Shown here: positions 8,090-17,880 of the stretch, piece by piece
How positions within the stretch are numbered: the first letter of the stretch is position 1
How the letters are laid out: each line of letters starts with the position of its first letter
Assembly: GCF_010183535.1 (NCBI RefSeq)
Contig: NC_071328.1
Coordinates: forward strand, 15,314,001 to 15,378,000
DNA: 64,000 nucleotides
Direction of reading: 5' to 3'
DNA from: Caenorhabditis remanei
Lineage: Eukaryota > Nematoda > Chromadorea > Rhabditida > Rhabditidae
Notes under the pieces: model-generated
Database searches by the model: none
What the model was told of the DNA's origin: nothing
The model's input: only the letters and a program-made list of their open reading frames with translations
Translations under genes and position numbers: made by a program

Positions 8090-8276
8090 ACTTTTGTTAT
8101 TTATTAAAATTAAACTTTCAATTTTGAGAAAACTATATACATGTTTCCATTTTTATTTTTTCCAACACGAAAAAGTGAATAAATGATATTTTATTATTTC
8201 TTCAAAATATATAAATTTTTTAAATCAGGATTAAAAAGAAATAGATATAATAAAATAATAGTCCAAATCGAGTGGA

Positions 8277-8871
8277 TCACGTGGAGCGCGGGATTCTGAA
8301 GTCTGACGACCGATCCCGCTCTTCCTGTGTGTCAGGAGTATAATCCCTCCACTGAAAAGTTTTTTTTTTAAACAAGAATTTAGTATGAGATTTTACTCAC
8401 CAATTCGCCTCTTGAAGATGACGGTCGGCTTCTTCATCCGGACTATCACGCTGGAAAAAACGAAAATATTAAGATTGAAGTATATTTTGAAATTTAAGTA
8501 CTCACCTCGAGGCTTGACTGCTGGGGAGGGCGGCACATTCTTCTACTTCCGGTTCTTTTGAATTCCCTGTCGTCCAATGGCAAGATCGAACTCCTCGTTG
8601 GCGACCTTTTCTTCCTCCTCTTCTTCTTGTCCAAGATTCGCTCAACTTCTTGCATTTTGACGGTATAGGCGCTGATCATCTCTGCTTTGTCTTCTTCTTC
8701 TACTTCCTCTCTTCATCTTGAAAAAAAAAAACAACAATATTAAGATTAAAGTATATTTTGAAATTTAAGTACTCACCACAGGTTATCATGCCTCGTTGAA
8801 GCTTGTTTCCATTTGTTTTGCTGGATGATGGCTTCTTTTTTTGGAGATCTTGTGTCGGATTGAAATAAAAC
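8277..8871 (-). CDS. candidate spliced minus-strand gene, unrecognised
   Basis: On the minus strand several GT-AG introns are evident: donors GTGAGT near 8399, 8506 and 8775, and acceptors after pyrimidine tracts near 8872, 8720, 8452 and 8350. With acceptor choices at about 8712 and 8346, one frame runs from a Lys-rich exon through DKKKRRKKRSPTRSS, then RDSPDEEADRHLQEAN, to an end of RSSDFRIPRST. A 5' non-coding exon ending near 8918 is possible. The first two acceptors are not the strongest ones nearby, so exon limits are uncertain. It would converge on the plus-strand Maverick genes. Confidence 0.35.
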
Positions 8872-8899
8872 TGAAAAAGAAAAGATTTTCCTAGTTAAA

Positions 8900-9560
8900 A
8901 AAGTGTTTAAAACATACCTTATTCAATAAAAATCAAAGGGACCATCATTCAGTAGATAGTCGAATAAAAATAATACTAGAATTCAATAAAAATCAAATAT
9001 ATGCAATATTTTACGTTGCCCATTCCGTTAGGGCAACTACGAGGCAGAAATGGCGAAAAAGTCAAGTAAGGTCTTTTAGTAGAGGGAGTGCGAGACACAG
9101 GCTTTTTCCGTTAGTCATTTCTCAGTAAACACAAGGACACGTCTTAGAAGAAAGAAGAAATTTGAAAAAGTACAAAAATTTGAAAAAAGAAGAAATTTGA
9201 AAAAGAAGAAATTTGAAAATAGATTTTGAAGATATCAATTACGCGGAAGACGCGGACGCCGCGCGCGACACATTTTTCAGAGATACCGTATACTCTGAAA
9301 CTTGGGTCTCGAAACGATTTGACAGATAAAGTGTAGTTTCGAAAATATTCGTTTTTTTAATTAACGGAATAAGTAATTAACGAAATAAGTAATTAAATAA
9401 TTTCAGAGAAATAAGTCTTATATTCACCCTCCCCTTCGGCCGTCTTCCCCTCTGACGTCATCCTCCCCTTCCCCCCATACACTATCCTTCATGTTTGCCC
9501 CTCTCCCCCTCCCGGCTCCCCTCCCGGCACCCGAGGCCCCTCACTATGTCTACCACATTT
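8900..9560. other. no gene seen; possible Maverick edge
   Basis: AT-rich with repeated CAATAAAAATCAAA phrases (8923-8998), AAGAAGAAATTTGAAAA repeats (9150-9225), a small hairpin at about 9278-9300 and a pyrimidine-rich tract at 9425-9500. The right end of the transposon may be here, but no terminal repeat was found. Confidence 0.3.
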
Positions 9561-9689
9561 ACCCCTCTGATTTAGTTTACACACTTAGCACAAGGGTTGT
9601 GCTCTGAGTCAACACTCACGGGGTTAGGGGATCGGGTCCTATAGATAAAAAATAAAAAACCATGAGAGAGTATACATATAGAGGAGGGG

Positions 9690-9835
9690 GCAGAGAAGCT
9701 AGAGTGGGTGAGAGAGTGGAGGTGTAGAGAAACGAGAGTGGGTGAGAGAGTGGAGGGTGCAGAGAAACGAGAGAGGGTGAGAGAGTGAGAGAGCGCAGAG
9801 AAACGTCTAACCGACGAGAGAGTGAGAGAGCGCAG
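9690..9835. repeat. GA-rich tandem repeat
   Basis: About four imperfect units of roughly 33-38 bp containing GAGAGAGTGGAG and GCAGAGAAACGAGAG. The motif GCAGAGAAGCTAG recurs in many dys-1 introns beside the tRNA-like module. Open frames across it (9572-9855, minus) are composition artefacts. Confidence 0.6.
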
Positions 9836-9885
9836 CATGCGAAATTAAAACGCACGGAGGTGTACCCCCATACTTCTCTACCATC

Positions 9886-10811
9886 ATCTCATTGGGAAGA
9901 CATCTGCTTACAGTGAGATTCCAAGTAGAGAGACAACCAGGTAGTGTCACTGGGAAAAGACATAGAATGTGCATGTACCAAGTGTGACTGGCTTCTTACT
10001 GTGAAAAATCAACAAACAGAACTTAAAGAACAGAAAAAAATGAAATACAATACTAACTAATCTAGAAAATTGATAATAACAGACGAAAAATGACATTAGG
10101 AGAAAATATCAAAGGGAATTGAGCGAAAACATGTGAAAAGTGCAAATATACAGTACCGTGCAGTGAGATATTCGATTTGGTGTTTTTTCAGTTGAAAATG
10201 GCAAACTTTGTGAGGGTGTTACGGTATCACTGATAGTCCCGCCAAGTTAATGTTTGATGGGTCATACAGATCAAAATCAGGGCTATATTTTTGTAGTTGA
10301 CAACTTTTTTGTAGGGACACTCCGTAGCAAGTTACGCGCCGACAAAGTAATTTATCTCATAAATTGATCAATTTCGAGCTGTCTTCTTGAAATGACTATA
10401 ACTCTCTAGGGAGCGTCCGTACAAAAAAGTTGTCAACTACAAAAATGGAGCTCTGTTTTCATTTAGTATGGTTTATGTATAATTTACTTTGTGGGACAAT
10501 CACTGATACCATGACACCCTCTCAAAGTTGGACATTTTCAACTGAAAAAGGCAAAATATGATATCGTTTTGGCCGGTACTATATTTGCACTTCTCAAATG
10601 TATTGTCTCATTTCTCTTTGTTATTTTCACCTAATATTATATTTCTTTTGTTATTGTTTGTTGTAATAAGTCGTAAATCTGGTCGATGACAGTGAGCAAT
10701 AGATTTCTTACAATACTATGTCAGTCACACTTGTCACATTCCATGTCATTTCCCAATCGCACTACCTGGTTTTATCCCTACTTGGAACATCACTGTCTTC
10801 CCAATGAGAAG
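9886..10811. repeat. long inverted repeat (fold-back element), about 0.93 kb
   Basis: The two halves match as reverse complements around a centre near 10,360. Paired landmarks are CATTGGGAAGAC with GTCTTCCCAATG, AAGTGTGACTG with CAGTCACACTT, AAGTGCAAATATA with TATATTTGCACTT, TTTTTCAGTTGAAAATG with CATTTTCAACTGAAAAA, and GTAGTTGACAACTTTTTTGTA with its complement. The arms differ by substitutions and small gaps, so it is not recent. The right arm runs straight into the promoter block of the gene at 11,088. Confidence 0.7.
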
Positions 10812-10859
10812 ATTGTTATAATGGGAGTCTTCCCAAACCAGGGACTTAGTTATTGATAG

Positions 10860-11087
10860 ATCTTCCCATAGCTACAGACTCCGCCCACAAATACGCAGAT
10901 ATGCAAGAGTTAGCTCAATCTGTCCAGTTCCGTTCTCATAGTCTCATTTTAGTAATTTTGGGTCCTACCGGATGGTGACTCCTTCTTTCTCTCTCCCTTT
11001 TTTCGCTCACGCCCTCTGGGACCCCTCTACCCCTGACTTACTTTACTACTTTTCAGATATAACCTCACTGACCCAACGCTCAACAAG
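10860..11087 (+). promoter_or_regulatory. conserved promoter/5' UTR block, copy 1
   Basis: Shared with three other places in the window (13,240; 14,050; and minus strand near 21,600). Common phrases are GATAGATCTTCCCATAGC, CTACAGACTCCGCCCACAAA and CCTACCGGATGGTGACTC, then a TC-rich run. A splice acceptor, ACTTTTCAG, ends about 32 bases before the ATG, suggesting an SL trans-splice site or a 5' UTR intron. Confidence 0.6.
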
Positions 11088-11807
11088 ATGTCATTTTACA
11101 TCGTAACCTCTGATTTCATCACCATCGTCAAACCATGCACTTTGCACTCTTTCCATCCTCTTACAGAGGATCTTTCCGTTCAATTTCTGTCAATTAAAGA
11201 AGAGAAAAGGGACATCAGTCTGGACTTCTTCATGGACGCCGACAAGTTCTCGTTGTTAGTGAACAAAAAACACAGAAGAGTGATCAACGAGGTGCTCTTC
11301 CCAGAACTTCCCGAAGAAGTTGAGGAAAACACCTGGAAATGCTTTGGGAGCAACGAGGATTGCAAAGAAGCAGATGATATCTTTCCACGGAAGACTGCCG
11401 AGAAACTTCCTCTACTTTCCAACAATCCACAGGACTCTGCTGCCAACTCACTTTCATCTCCTCCATTCTTCATCGACACTTCCATTCCCCCACCTTCCTT
11501 CCGTCTTCCGGTCTTCATCGACACATCCGTACCACCACCTTCGTTCCTCACACCACCGACATCCGGACCAGCCTCGCCATCGCTCACCGCTGAAAATCCG
11601 TCTTTTGCATTCAACATGGGTGTTGCCAATGCTCCGAAGCCAGGATTCAAAGTGGCTAAAAAGAAACTCTCGGATTCTGGAGAAGTCTTCGAGATGTACG
11701 TCGATACCAGCAAGCCGAAGAAAGTAAAGGTATTCTCTCCAGAAGAAATCAAGAAGCAAGAGAGTCTGGTTGATGAGTGGAAGCGAAAGATTCAGAATAC
11801 CCTTTAA
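11088..11807 (+). CDS. nematode paralogue family, copy 1 (239 aa), unrecognised
   Basis: Intronless gene. The conserved N-terminal part (about 1-85) includes KPCTLHSFHPL, DISLDFFMDADKFSLLVNKK and a TWKCFGSNEDC end. A Pro/Ser-rich middle has the phrase FIDTSIPPPSF twice, where the paralogues have one copy, and lacks the TPSSIS.(Y)PIHPSKTA segment of the other copies. The C-terminal part is FEMYVDTSKPKKVKVFSPEE, ending in VDEWKRKIQNTL. No signal peptide, membrane segment or known domain is visible. AATAAA-type signals follow at about 11,912. Function unknown; the family is probably lineage-specific. Confidence 0.75.
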   Translation: MSFYIVTSDFITIVKPCTLHSFHPLTEDLSVQFLSIKEEKRDISLDFFMDADKFSLLVNKKHRRVINEVLFPELPEEVEENTWKCFGSNEDCKEADDIFPRKTAEKLPLLSNNPQDSAANSLSSPPFFIDTSIPPPSFRLPVFIDTSVPPPSFLTPPTSGPASPSLTAENPSFAFNMGVANAPKPGFKVAKKKLSDSGEVFEMYVDTSKPKKVKVFSPEEIKKQESLVDEWKRKIQNTL

Positions 11808-12461
11808 AAAATTTTGATTCGTGTTTTTCTTTTATTTTGTTATATTTACTTTTATTCATTTTATAATTTTTTTCAGTTTTTTTTTCAACTTTTTCAACTT
11901 TTCGAATTGCAATAATAAACCCATAATAATAACCCTATTTTTTGTATTTTTCTTATTATTTTTCATTTATTTTTAATTGATAATTGGTCTGCTATTTCAA
12001 AGTTGGCAACTTTTTTCTAGCCTCGCCCACTTTTGAGTTATGCATCTTTAAATTTTACATGGCAAAAGACTGCTGACAATCTTCAAAGTGCATATCTCAA
12101 AAGTGGGCGATCGTGTAAATTATTTTTGTAGTTGACAGTTTTTTGCGAGCTCCGCCCACTTTTGAGATATGCACCTTTAAAGATAAATGTTTCAACAAGA
12201 TCCTCTTATTGCTCCTCCACCATCAATGCTGCCGGAAAGTAATAAAACTCTGACTTTCGAACGAAATTTGACACTGGCATAGTTTCAAAAGCAAACGTTA
12301 GCAAAATTCTGCCGCGAATTTTAAAAATAACTTTTATTGCGAATTTATCACATTTTTACAACTTTTTTTTTCATTTTTATAACTTTTTTTTCACAATAAT
12401 AGCTTTGTCCCTCTTTTGTTTTTTTCCAGTTAAAAATAACGAACTTTGAGATGGTGTTACG
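11808..12461. repeat. 3' flank plus CGCCCACTTTT-type inverted repeat copies
   Basis: The 3' flank (CAATAATAAACC near 11,910) is shared with the other family copies. At 12,000-12,180 there are three arms of the CGCCCACTTTTGAGATATGC element family, one reversed. The end (about 12,427-12,465) resembles the CAGTTGAAAATG-type arm of the long inverted repeat at 9,886-10,811. Confidence 0.55.
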
Positions 12462-12638
12462 GCACCAAATGCTGGAGTGAAAATCGCCAAGAAGAAACTG
12501 TCGGATAGTGAAGACACTTTCGAGATGTACGTCGATCATAGTCAACCAAAGAAGATCAGAATATTCTCGCCGGAGGAGGTTAAAAAGCAGGAAGTTCTCG
12601 TGAACGAATGGAAACGCAAGATTCAGGATTGTCTTTGA
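12462..12638 (+). pseudogene. truncated paralogue, C-terminal 58 residues only
   Basis: An open frame without a start encodes the C-terminal part of the family: NAGVKIAKKKLSDS, then FEMYVDHSQPKKIRIFSPEE, ending in VNEWKRKIQDCL and a stop. The 3' flank with CAATAATAAACC (about 12,730) is also conserved. Its upstream neighbour is a fold-back-type arm instead of the rest of the gene. No promoter or ATG is near, so it is most likely dead. Confidence 0.75.
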
Positions 12639-13060
12639 ATAACTTTTGATCCGTTTTATCTATTTTTTAATACTTTTATTCATTTTCTCATTTTTTCTGT
12701 TTTTCCTTTTTTTTCAATTTTTTCTAAGTGCAATAATAAACCAATTAAAATAATAACCTTTTTTTGTATTTTTCTTATAATTTTTTTTCTTAAAAGGTAT
12801 ATCTCAAAAGTGGGCGGAGCTATCACAAGGTTGTCAACTAGAAAAATGGTGAGCTAGTTTTGATCTACACAACCCTAACAAATTTGTAATAGTGGGATCT
12901 TATCTGGGCCAGTGACGGGATCTCAAAATCTCTTTTTTGTTCATTTGTGCCGGAGGCGCACCAGATCTGCGGACCTTTCATTCGCACTAACTCGTTGTCT
13001 CCTTACTAGTTACCTTAATGCTGAAGTTAGTTAAGTGTCAGTGTCTAGGGTTCAATACCG
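12639..13060. other. 3' flank of pseudogene and repeat fragment
   Basis: Holds the family 3' flank, one reversed CGCCCACTTTT-type arm at about 12,797-12,875, and an unassigned stretch with GTGACGGGATCTCAAA. No gene seen. Confidence 0.4.
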
Positions 13061-13450
13061 GTTGTAATAAGTCGTAAATCAGGTCATATGAAAGTTAGCA
13101 ATTGATTTCTTACTGTATTATGTCAGTCACACTTGTCACATTGTCACCCTTTCCCACTCACACTACCTGCTTGTCCCCCAACTTGGAACCTCGTTGTACG
13201 CAGATGTCTTTCCAATGAGAAGATGGTTATAATGGGAATCTTCCCATAGCTACAGACTCCGCCCACAAATGTTTGCGTCTTCGTGTTTCGGGTCAATCTG
13301 TCCAGTTCCGTTCTTATACTCTCATTATAGTCATTTTGCGTCCTACCGGATGGTGACTCTTTCTTTCTCTCTCTCTCTCCCTTCCCCCTCTTCCTCTAGG
13401 ACTCCTCTAGTCCTGGCTTATTTTCAGTCTTTCCATTTAAGCCAAATTAT
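13060..13450 (+). promoter_or_regulatory. orphan copy of the family promoter block
   Basis: Contains the full upstream block (AATAAGTCGTAAATC, GTCAGTCACACTTGTCACAT, GATGGTTATAATGGGAATC, CTACAGACTCCGCCCACAAA, CCTACCGGATGGTGACTC, TC run). No family gene follows. The block is cut near 13,450, where a GGCCTAGA repeat starts. Confidence 0.6.
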
Positions 13451-13459
13451 GACGATCTG

Positions 13460-13870
13460 AAGTTTGAAGCTTTTCTGAACAAAGCAGTTTTTAGAACTCA
13501 AAAACCCCCATTTTCCACTAATTTACTACAACTGGAAGTTGATGGCCTAGAAAACCGAGTTTGGATTTCTAGGCCATCTTCAAAGCGTCATAGCTCGGCT
13601 CGAATTCGAATTTTACTCAGAAAATCATTACAAATTCGAGAATAGGTCCGCGGCCTAGCTTTCTTATCTTATTTTAAAATTCAAAAAATAATAATTTTTG
13701 AAAAAATGTATTTTTTCCGATTTTAGTCTAAAAACATCATTTTATAGCTAAAACTTGATTTTCGAGGTTTCTAAACTTTTTTTTTTGCAATTTTCAGCAA
13801 ATTTTCTGTCAGAAATTCGTTTTTTTTTGGTTTTCTAGGCCACCAACTTCAAATTTTCATAACTTGGGTT
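13460..13870. repeat. GGCCTAGA palindromic repeat array
   Basis: Units contain GTTGATGGCCTAGAAAACC and the inverted form TTTCTAGGCCACCAACTTC, joined by AAGCGTCATAGCTCGG-like spacers. The same family fills five dys-1 introns. Confidence 0.7.
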
Positions 13871-13959
13871 ATTTTAGCCTAATATATAGTTTTTCCTTTT
13901 GTTATTATCACATAATTTAATATTTTTCCGTTTTTTTTTTTCAAATTATGTTTGTTGGT

Positions 13960-14285
13960 TTCTTTTTTAGTCACACTTTGCACATTCCTGACCCTTTCTC
14001 ACTCACACTTCCAAATGAGAAGATGGTTATGATGGGAATCTCCCCAAGTAGTTATTGATAGATCTTCCCATAGCTACAGACTCCGCCCACAAATACGCGC
14101 ATCTTTGCGGTTTGGGTCAATCTGTCCATTTCCGTTCTCATACTCTCATTATAGTCATTTTGCGACCTACCGGATGGTGACTCTTTCTTTTTCTCTCTCT
14201 TTTTACTTTTACGCGCTCTGGGACTCCTATAACTTATTTTTCTGTCTTTTCAGATATAACCTCACTTACTCTAACGTTCAACGAG
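13960..14285 (+). promoter_or_regulatory. conserved promoter/5' UTR block, copy 3
   Basis: Carries GATAGATCTTCCCATAGC, CTACAGACTCCGCCCACAAA, CCTACCGGATGGTGACTC and a TC run, then a CTTTTCAG acceptor about 30 bases before the ATG (SL trans-splice site or 5' UTR intron end). The start also retains a short piece of the long-inverted-repeat arm. Confidence 0.6.
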
Positions 14286-15080
14286 ATGCCATCGTCTACC
14301 GTCACCTCCGGATTTGTCACCGTCATCAAACCATGCATGTGGCACTCCTTCCATCCTCTTGGAGAGGATCTCTCCGTTCAACTCCCTGCGGTTAATGAGG
14401 AGAAAAGAGAAATTGGACTGGACGTCTTCATGGATTCCGATAAATTCTCAATGATTGTGAACAAGAAGCATCGTATGATTTCCAACACCACACTTTTCCC
14501 ATGGCTTCCAGAAGATGCCGAGGAAAGTGTCTGGAAATGTTTCGAGAATGACGAGGACTACAAGGAAGGAGATGCTGTTGCAGTCAAGCAGGAACCACAG
14601 TGCTCGAAGGAAAATGTCGATAAAGATGAGAAGAAGGGTACAGTAGTCAAGTTGACTATTTACACCCCGTCCTCTGTCTCCACAAAGCACTATCCGGTCC
14701 ATCCATCGAAGACTGCCGGGAAACCTGCACAATGCTCCAAGGATCAACTGGAAGCTGCTGTCAACGCTCTTTCACCTGTTCCACTCCTCATCGACACATC
14801 CGTTCCACCACCATCCTTCCTCACTCCACCCACATCCGGACCAGCTTCCCCAACCACCACAGCAGAGAAGCCATCATTTGCCTTCAACGTCGGAGTCGTG
14901 AATGCTCCACAACCAGGAGTCAAGATTACCAAAAAGCACCTCATGGAAAATGACGACGCCTTTGAGATGATCGTGGATGAGAGCAGGCCGAAGAAGGTGA
15001 AAATCTTTTCACCAGAAGAGATCAAGAAGCAGGAGAGCCTGGTAGACGAATGGAAGCGAATGATTCAGAAATCCCTTTAA
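14286..15080 (+). CDS. nematode paralogue family, copy 2 (264 aa), unrecognised
   Basis: Single-exon gene with the full family layout. The N-terminal region has KPCMWHSFHPLGEDLSVQL and GLDVFMDSDKFSMIVNKKHR. A charged linker includes KENVDKDEKKG, followed by TPSSVSTKHYPVHPSKTAGK. The Pro-rich core is LIDTSVPPPSFLTPPTSG, and the C-terminus is KKVKIFSPEEIKKQESLVDE. There is no signal peptide or membrane segment, so a cytosolic or nuclear protein is likely (inference). Length and order match the minus-strand copy at 20,682, so the two are probably the intact members. Confidence 0.78.
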   Translation: MPSSTVTSGFVTVIKPCMWHSFHPLGEDLSVQLPAVNEEKREIGLDVFMDSDKFSMIVNKKHRMISNTTLFPWLPEDAEESVWKCFENDEDYKEGDAVAVKQEPQCSKENVDKDEKKGTVVKLTIYTPSSVSTKHYPVHPSKTAGKPAQCSKDQLEAAVNALSPVPLLIDTSVPPPSFLTPPTSGPASPTTTAEKPSFAFNVGVVNAPQPGVKITKKHLMENDDAFEMIVDESRPKKVKIFSPEEIKKQESLVDEWKRMIQKSL

Positions 15081-15350
15081 AAAGCTTCGGTTTATTTCGA
15101 TTTTTGCTTTTTATTATTTCAATTTATTAATTTTTTGTTTTAATTTTTTTCAATTTTTTAAATACTTTTTCTGTTTTTTCAGTTTTCTTAATTGTGATAA
15201 TAAACTAATAACAATAATAGTCTTTTCTATTTTTTCACAAAAGCATACTTGAAACAATATGGCTCCTAGAAGAATCACATTCCGGATGGTAAGTTATAGA
15301 CAGTACCGTGTTGTGAATTTAGGATAAATTGCCTTAAAACATTCATTTTT
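15081..15350. other. 3' flank of family copy 2
   Basis: AT-rich with GATAATAAACTAATAAC near 15,198, the shared family 3' signal. A short unassigned stretch follows, containing ACAGTACCGTG, a phrase also seen in the fold-back arms. Confidence 0.4.
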
Positions 15351-15359
15351 CAATTTATT

Positions 15360-15630
15360 GAAACAAGGGCTACATTTTTGTAGTTGACAACTTTTTTCTA
15401 TCCCCGCCCATTTTTGAGATAGGCGCCTTTAAATGTTGCACGGCAAGAGCGCGCATGTATGTTAGCTGCATAACTGCTAACTATCTTTAAAGGCGCGTAT
15501 CTCGAAAGTGGGCGGAGCTAGCAAAAAAGTTGTCAACTACAAAAATGAAAGTTTTAATCGATCTACAATTTTGTAGTTAAAAGTTTCTTGTTTGCTCCGC
15601 CCACTTTTGAGATATGCACTTTCAAAGCTA
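15360..15630. repeat. CGCCCACTTTT hairpin element
   Basis: A forward arm (GTAGTTGACAACTTTTTTC, then CCGCCCATTTTTGAGATAGG and CGCCTTTAAA) at 15,368-15,432 faces a reversed arm at 15,485-15,545 across a short loop. A further forward arm at 15,570-15,632 leads into the 27-bp minisatellite. Confidence 0.7.
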
Positions 15631-15644
15631 GCAGTAAATGCAAC

Positions 15645-15835
15645 AATTTCGCGCCGCAGGCACTCCAGCCGATTTCAGCGCCGCAGGCACCCCAGACGAT
15701 TCTAGCGCCGCAGGCACCCCAGCCGATTCTAGCGCCGCAGGCACCCCAGCCGATTCTAGCGCCGCAGGCACCCCAGACGATTCTAGCGCCGCAGGCACCC
15801 CAGACGATTCTAGCGCCGCAGGCATCCTAGACAGT
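15645..15835. repeat. 27-bp minisatellite (GCGCCGCAGGCACCCCAG type)
   Basis: About seven units of GCGCCGCAGGCACCCCAG(C/A)CGATTCTA. Because 27 is nine codons, every frame stays open and yields false ORFs such as repeated SAAGTPADS on one strand and ALESAGVPA on the other. Confidence 0.85.
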
Positions 15836-15951
15836 TATAGATAACCATTCTAGTGCTCATAAATGTAAATAAAATGTATGTAAATGTGAGTAAAAAGGGT
15901 TTATTTGCAAGAAAATTTACAGACATTCCAAATTTTTCATTCCGCAACAAT

Positions 15952-17880
15952 CTACAATCGTCTAGCAGCACGTCTTCTATATCCGCTCTGCTCGGCCTGT
16001 GGTTGCTCGACCTCTCCGTATCCGACAGTTCTTGGTGGGCATGGACAGTAGGCGGCGTCAGTGCCAGGTGCTCCTTCGATTCCATTCTCTCCAGCGACAC
16101 CATCTGGTCCGGCCTCTCCATCTTTTCCAGGTGCTCCTGCGATACCCTCGGATCCAGCATGTCCTGGAGCTCCATCCTCTCCTGGTGCTCCGTCTTGTCC
16201 TGGTGCTCCAGCTGGTCCTTCTGGTCCTTGTGGTCCTGGCGCGCCTGCACCGCGTTGTCCGTTCTTTCCAGCTGGTCCTGGTGCTCCTGCTTCTCCGTCT
16301 TGTCCTGCGGCTCCGGCGTCTCCTTGGGCTCCTGGTGCTCCTGGAGCTCCGTCATTTCCACGAGAGCCGTCTTGTCCTGGTTGTCCGTCTGGTCCGGCTG
16401 GTCCGGCCTCACCGTCTGGTCCCTGTGGTCCTGGAGCACCGGCTGGACACTTGATGCATTCGTGTTGTGCGTATGGGTCGATTGGCGATGGGATACCGTC
16501 GTGTCCGTTGCCTCCGGCTTGTCCTGGTGCTCCGTCGTCTCCTGGCTGTCCTGGCTCTCCTGGTGGTCCTGAAAGAAAATTATGACGTTAAAACTCTTAG
16601 TTTTGAAATTTCCAAAGTTTTGATACCCATATCGAAAGGTTTTGAAAATTATCGGAATTTCAAGATTCTACAATATTCCTGGAGCCTTCTAGACGCAAAT
16701 TTTTTCAAAATTTTATCAATAACCTTCTTAGTTTTGAAATTTCCAAAATTTTGATACCCATATTGCTTATATTCTGACACTTTCAATATTCTGAAAATTC
16801 AGAAGACGTCAAAATTCAGAATCACCCATCTAACCAAATCCTATCAATATGGGTATCAAAATTTTGGAAATTTAAAGACAAACAACTTTAACGATCTCAT
16901 TCTTCTTAGTTCTTAAGTTTTTCACAGTTTTCAAGGTTTTGGACGAAAAATCGTTGGTTTGCAATCTAGAAAAAAAATTGACGTCAAAGTTGTTCAGCGT
17001 AAAATTTCCAAAGTTTTGATACCCATATTGCCACACTTCCAGAATTTCAGATTCAGAAGACGTCAATCTTCTGAAATTCTAAATCCCACCAAAACCTCTC
17101 AATATGGGTATCAAAACTTTGGAAATTTCACGTTGAAGAATTCTAACGACATAATTTTTCCTGATTTTTAATTTCTCACCGGATTTTTCCATTCATTCTA
17201 ATTTCTTACCGGCTGGTCCAGCTGGGCAGTTGCTTGGCTGTGGTCCGCAGTTGCATGATCCGCCGGCCTGTCTTTTTCCACGTCTGAACAAGTCCTCCAA
17301 ATTGTTTCCTGGCGCGTTTTGTTGGACGGTGATCATCTTGTTCCAGGCGTCATCGGCGAGGAGCTGAAAAATGGAAAATTTTGATGCCTCAGAATTGAAA
17401 TTTAGAGAAAATAACGTCGTTAACGTTGTTCTACGCAAAATTTCCAAAATTTTGATACCCATATTGATAGGATTTGGTGAGATGGGGGATTTTGAATTCT
17501 GACGTCTTCTGAATTTTCAGAATTTTTAAACTATGGCAATATGGGTATCAAAACTTTGGAAATTTTGAAACTAAAAAGATTAACGATGAGGTTTTTGAAA
17601 ATTTTACGTCTAGAAGGCTTCAGATGACTTCAGAATCTTGAAATTTCGATTTTCTCAAATTTTCAAAACCTATCGATATGGGTATCAAAACTTCGGGAAT
17701 TTCAAAATTAAGAAATTTAACGATGTGTTAATTGATAATTACCTTAAACTCATGCATATCATCCATAACATCAAAATACAAGGAGTTGATGTCATTGAAG
17801 AGTACACCAGCGACGACCAACGATCCTAGAATGACGATGCCAGAAATGGCGGAGAGGGTTCCAGCCAAGAAGCGAGACAT
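15952..17880 (-). CDS. cuticle collagen, three exons, 302 aa
   Basis: Exons 17880-17743, 17363-17210 and 16568-15952 join in phase. Residues 1-60 are the nematode cuticle-collagen N-terminal domain: [20 protein letters not shown] gives a signal-anchor-like hydrophobic stretch (about 9-30), then VMDDMHEFK and DAWNKMI. A subtilisin-type processing site RGKR (74-77) precedes a Cys cluster (83, 85, 92). Gly-X-Y blocks follow, interrupted once by a [10 protein letters not shown] segment with two Cys. The tail has YCPCPP and ends in basic YRRRAARRL. The product would be secreted by hypodermis, cross-linked by Cys and tyrosine, and built into cuticle. I cannot name the orthologue within the large col family. 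Confidence 0.92.
16569..17742. repeat. 29-bp motif repeated in both collagen introns
   Basis: Intron 2 (16,569-17,209) and intron 1 (17,364-17,742) both hold copies of TTTCCAAAGTTTTGATACCC followed by ATATTG. Copies start near 16,608, 16,737, 17,007 and 17,437 in one orientation and near 16,848, 17,100, 17,540 and 17,677 in the other. Copies in opposite orientation can pair. Confidence 0.8.

Larger units (their letters stand above)
1..8900. mobile_element. Maverick/Polinton virus-like DNA transposon, partial
   Basis: A run of plus-strand genes encodes the diagnostic Polinton set: packaging ATPase, DDE integrase, penton-like minor capsid, PX-type basic protein, double-jelly-roll major capsid and adenain-like protease. 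All appear open and have intact motifs. Genes overlap or abut, as in DNA viruses, and several carry 42-76 bp introns, which fits expression in a nematode. No protein-primed DNA polymerase B is visible, so the element probably extends left of base 1. I could not find terminal inverted repeats or a target duplication, so the right limit (about 8.1 to 9.4 kb) is an estimate. Family identity is secure; completeness and activity are not known. Confidence 0.93.

Noticed and set aside
11180..11752. 190-codon minus-strand open frame over family copy 1, with similar frames over copies 2 and 3
   Set aside because: Antisense shadow of a Pro/Ser-rich gene; codon pattern and paralogue conservation support the other strand.
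15853..16585. Long plus-strand open frames opposite the collagen gene (Ser/Trp-rich and Pro/Gly-rich)
   Set aside because: They are mirror frames of the Gly-X-Y coding exon; the minus strand has correct splice phases, N-terminal domain and Cys clusters.
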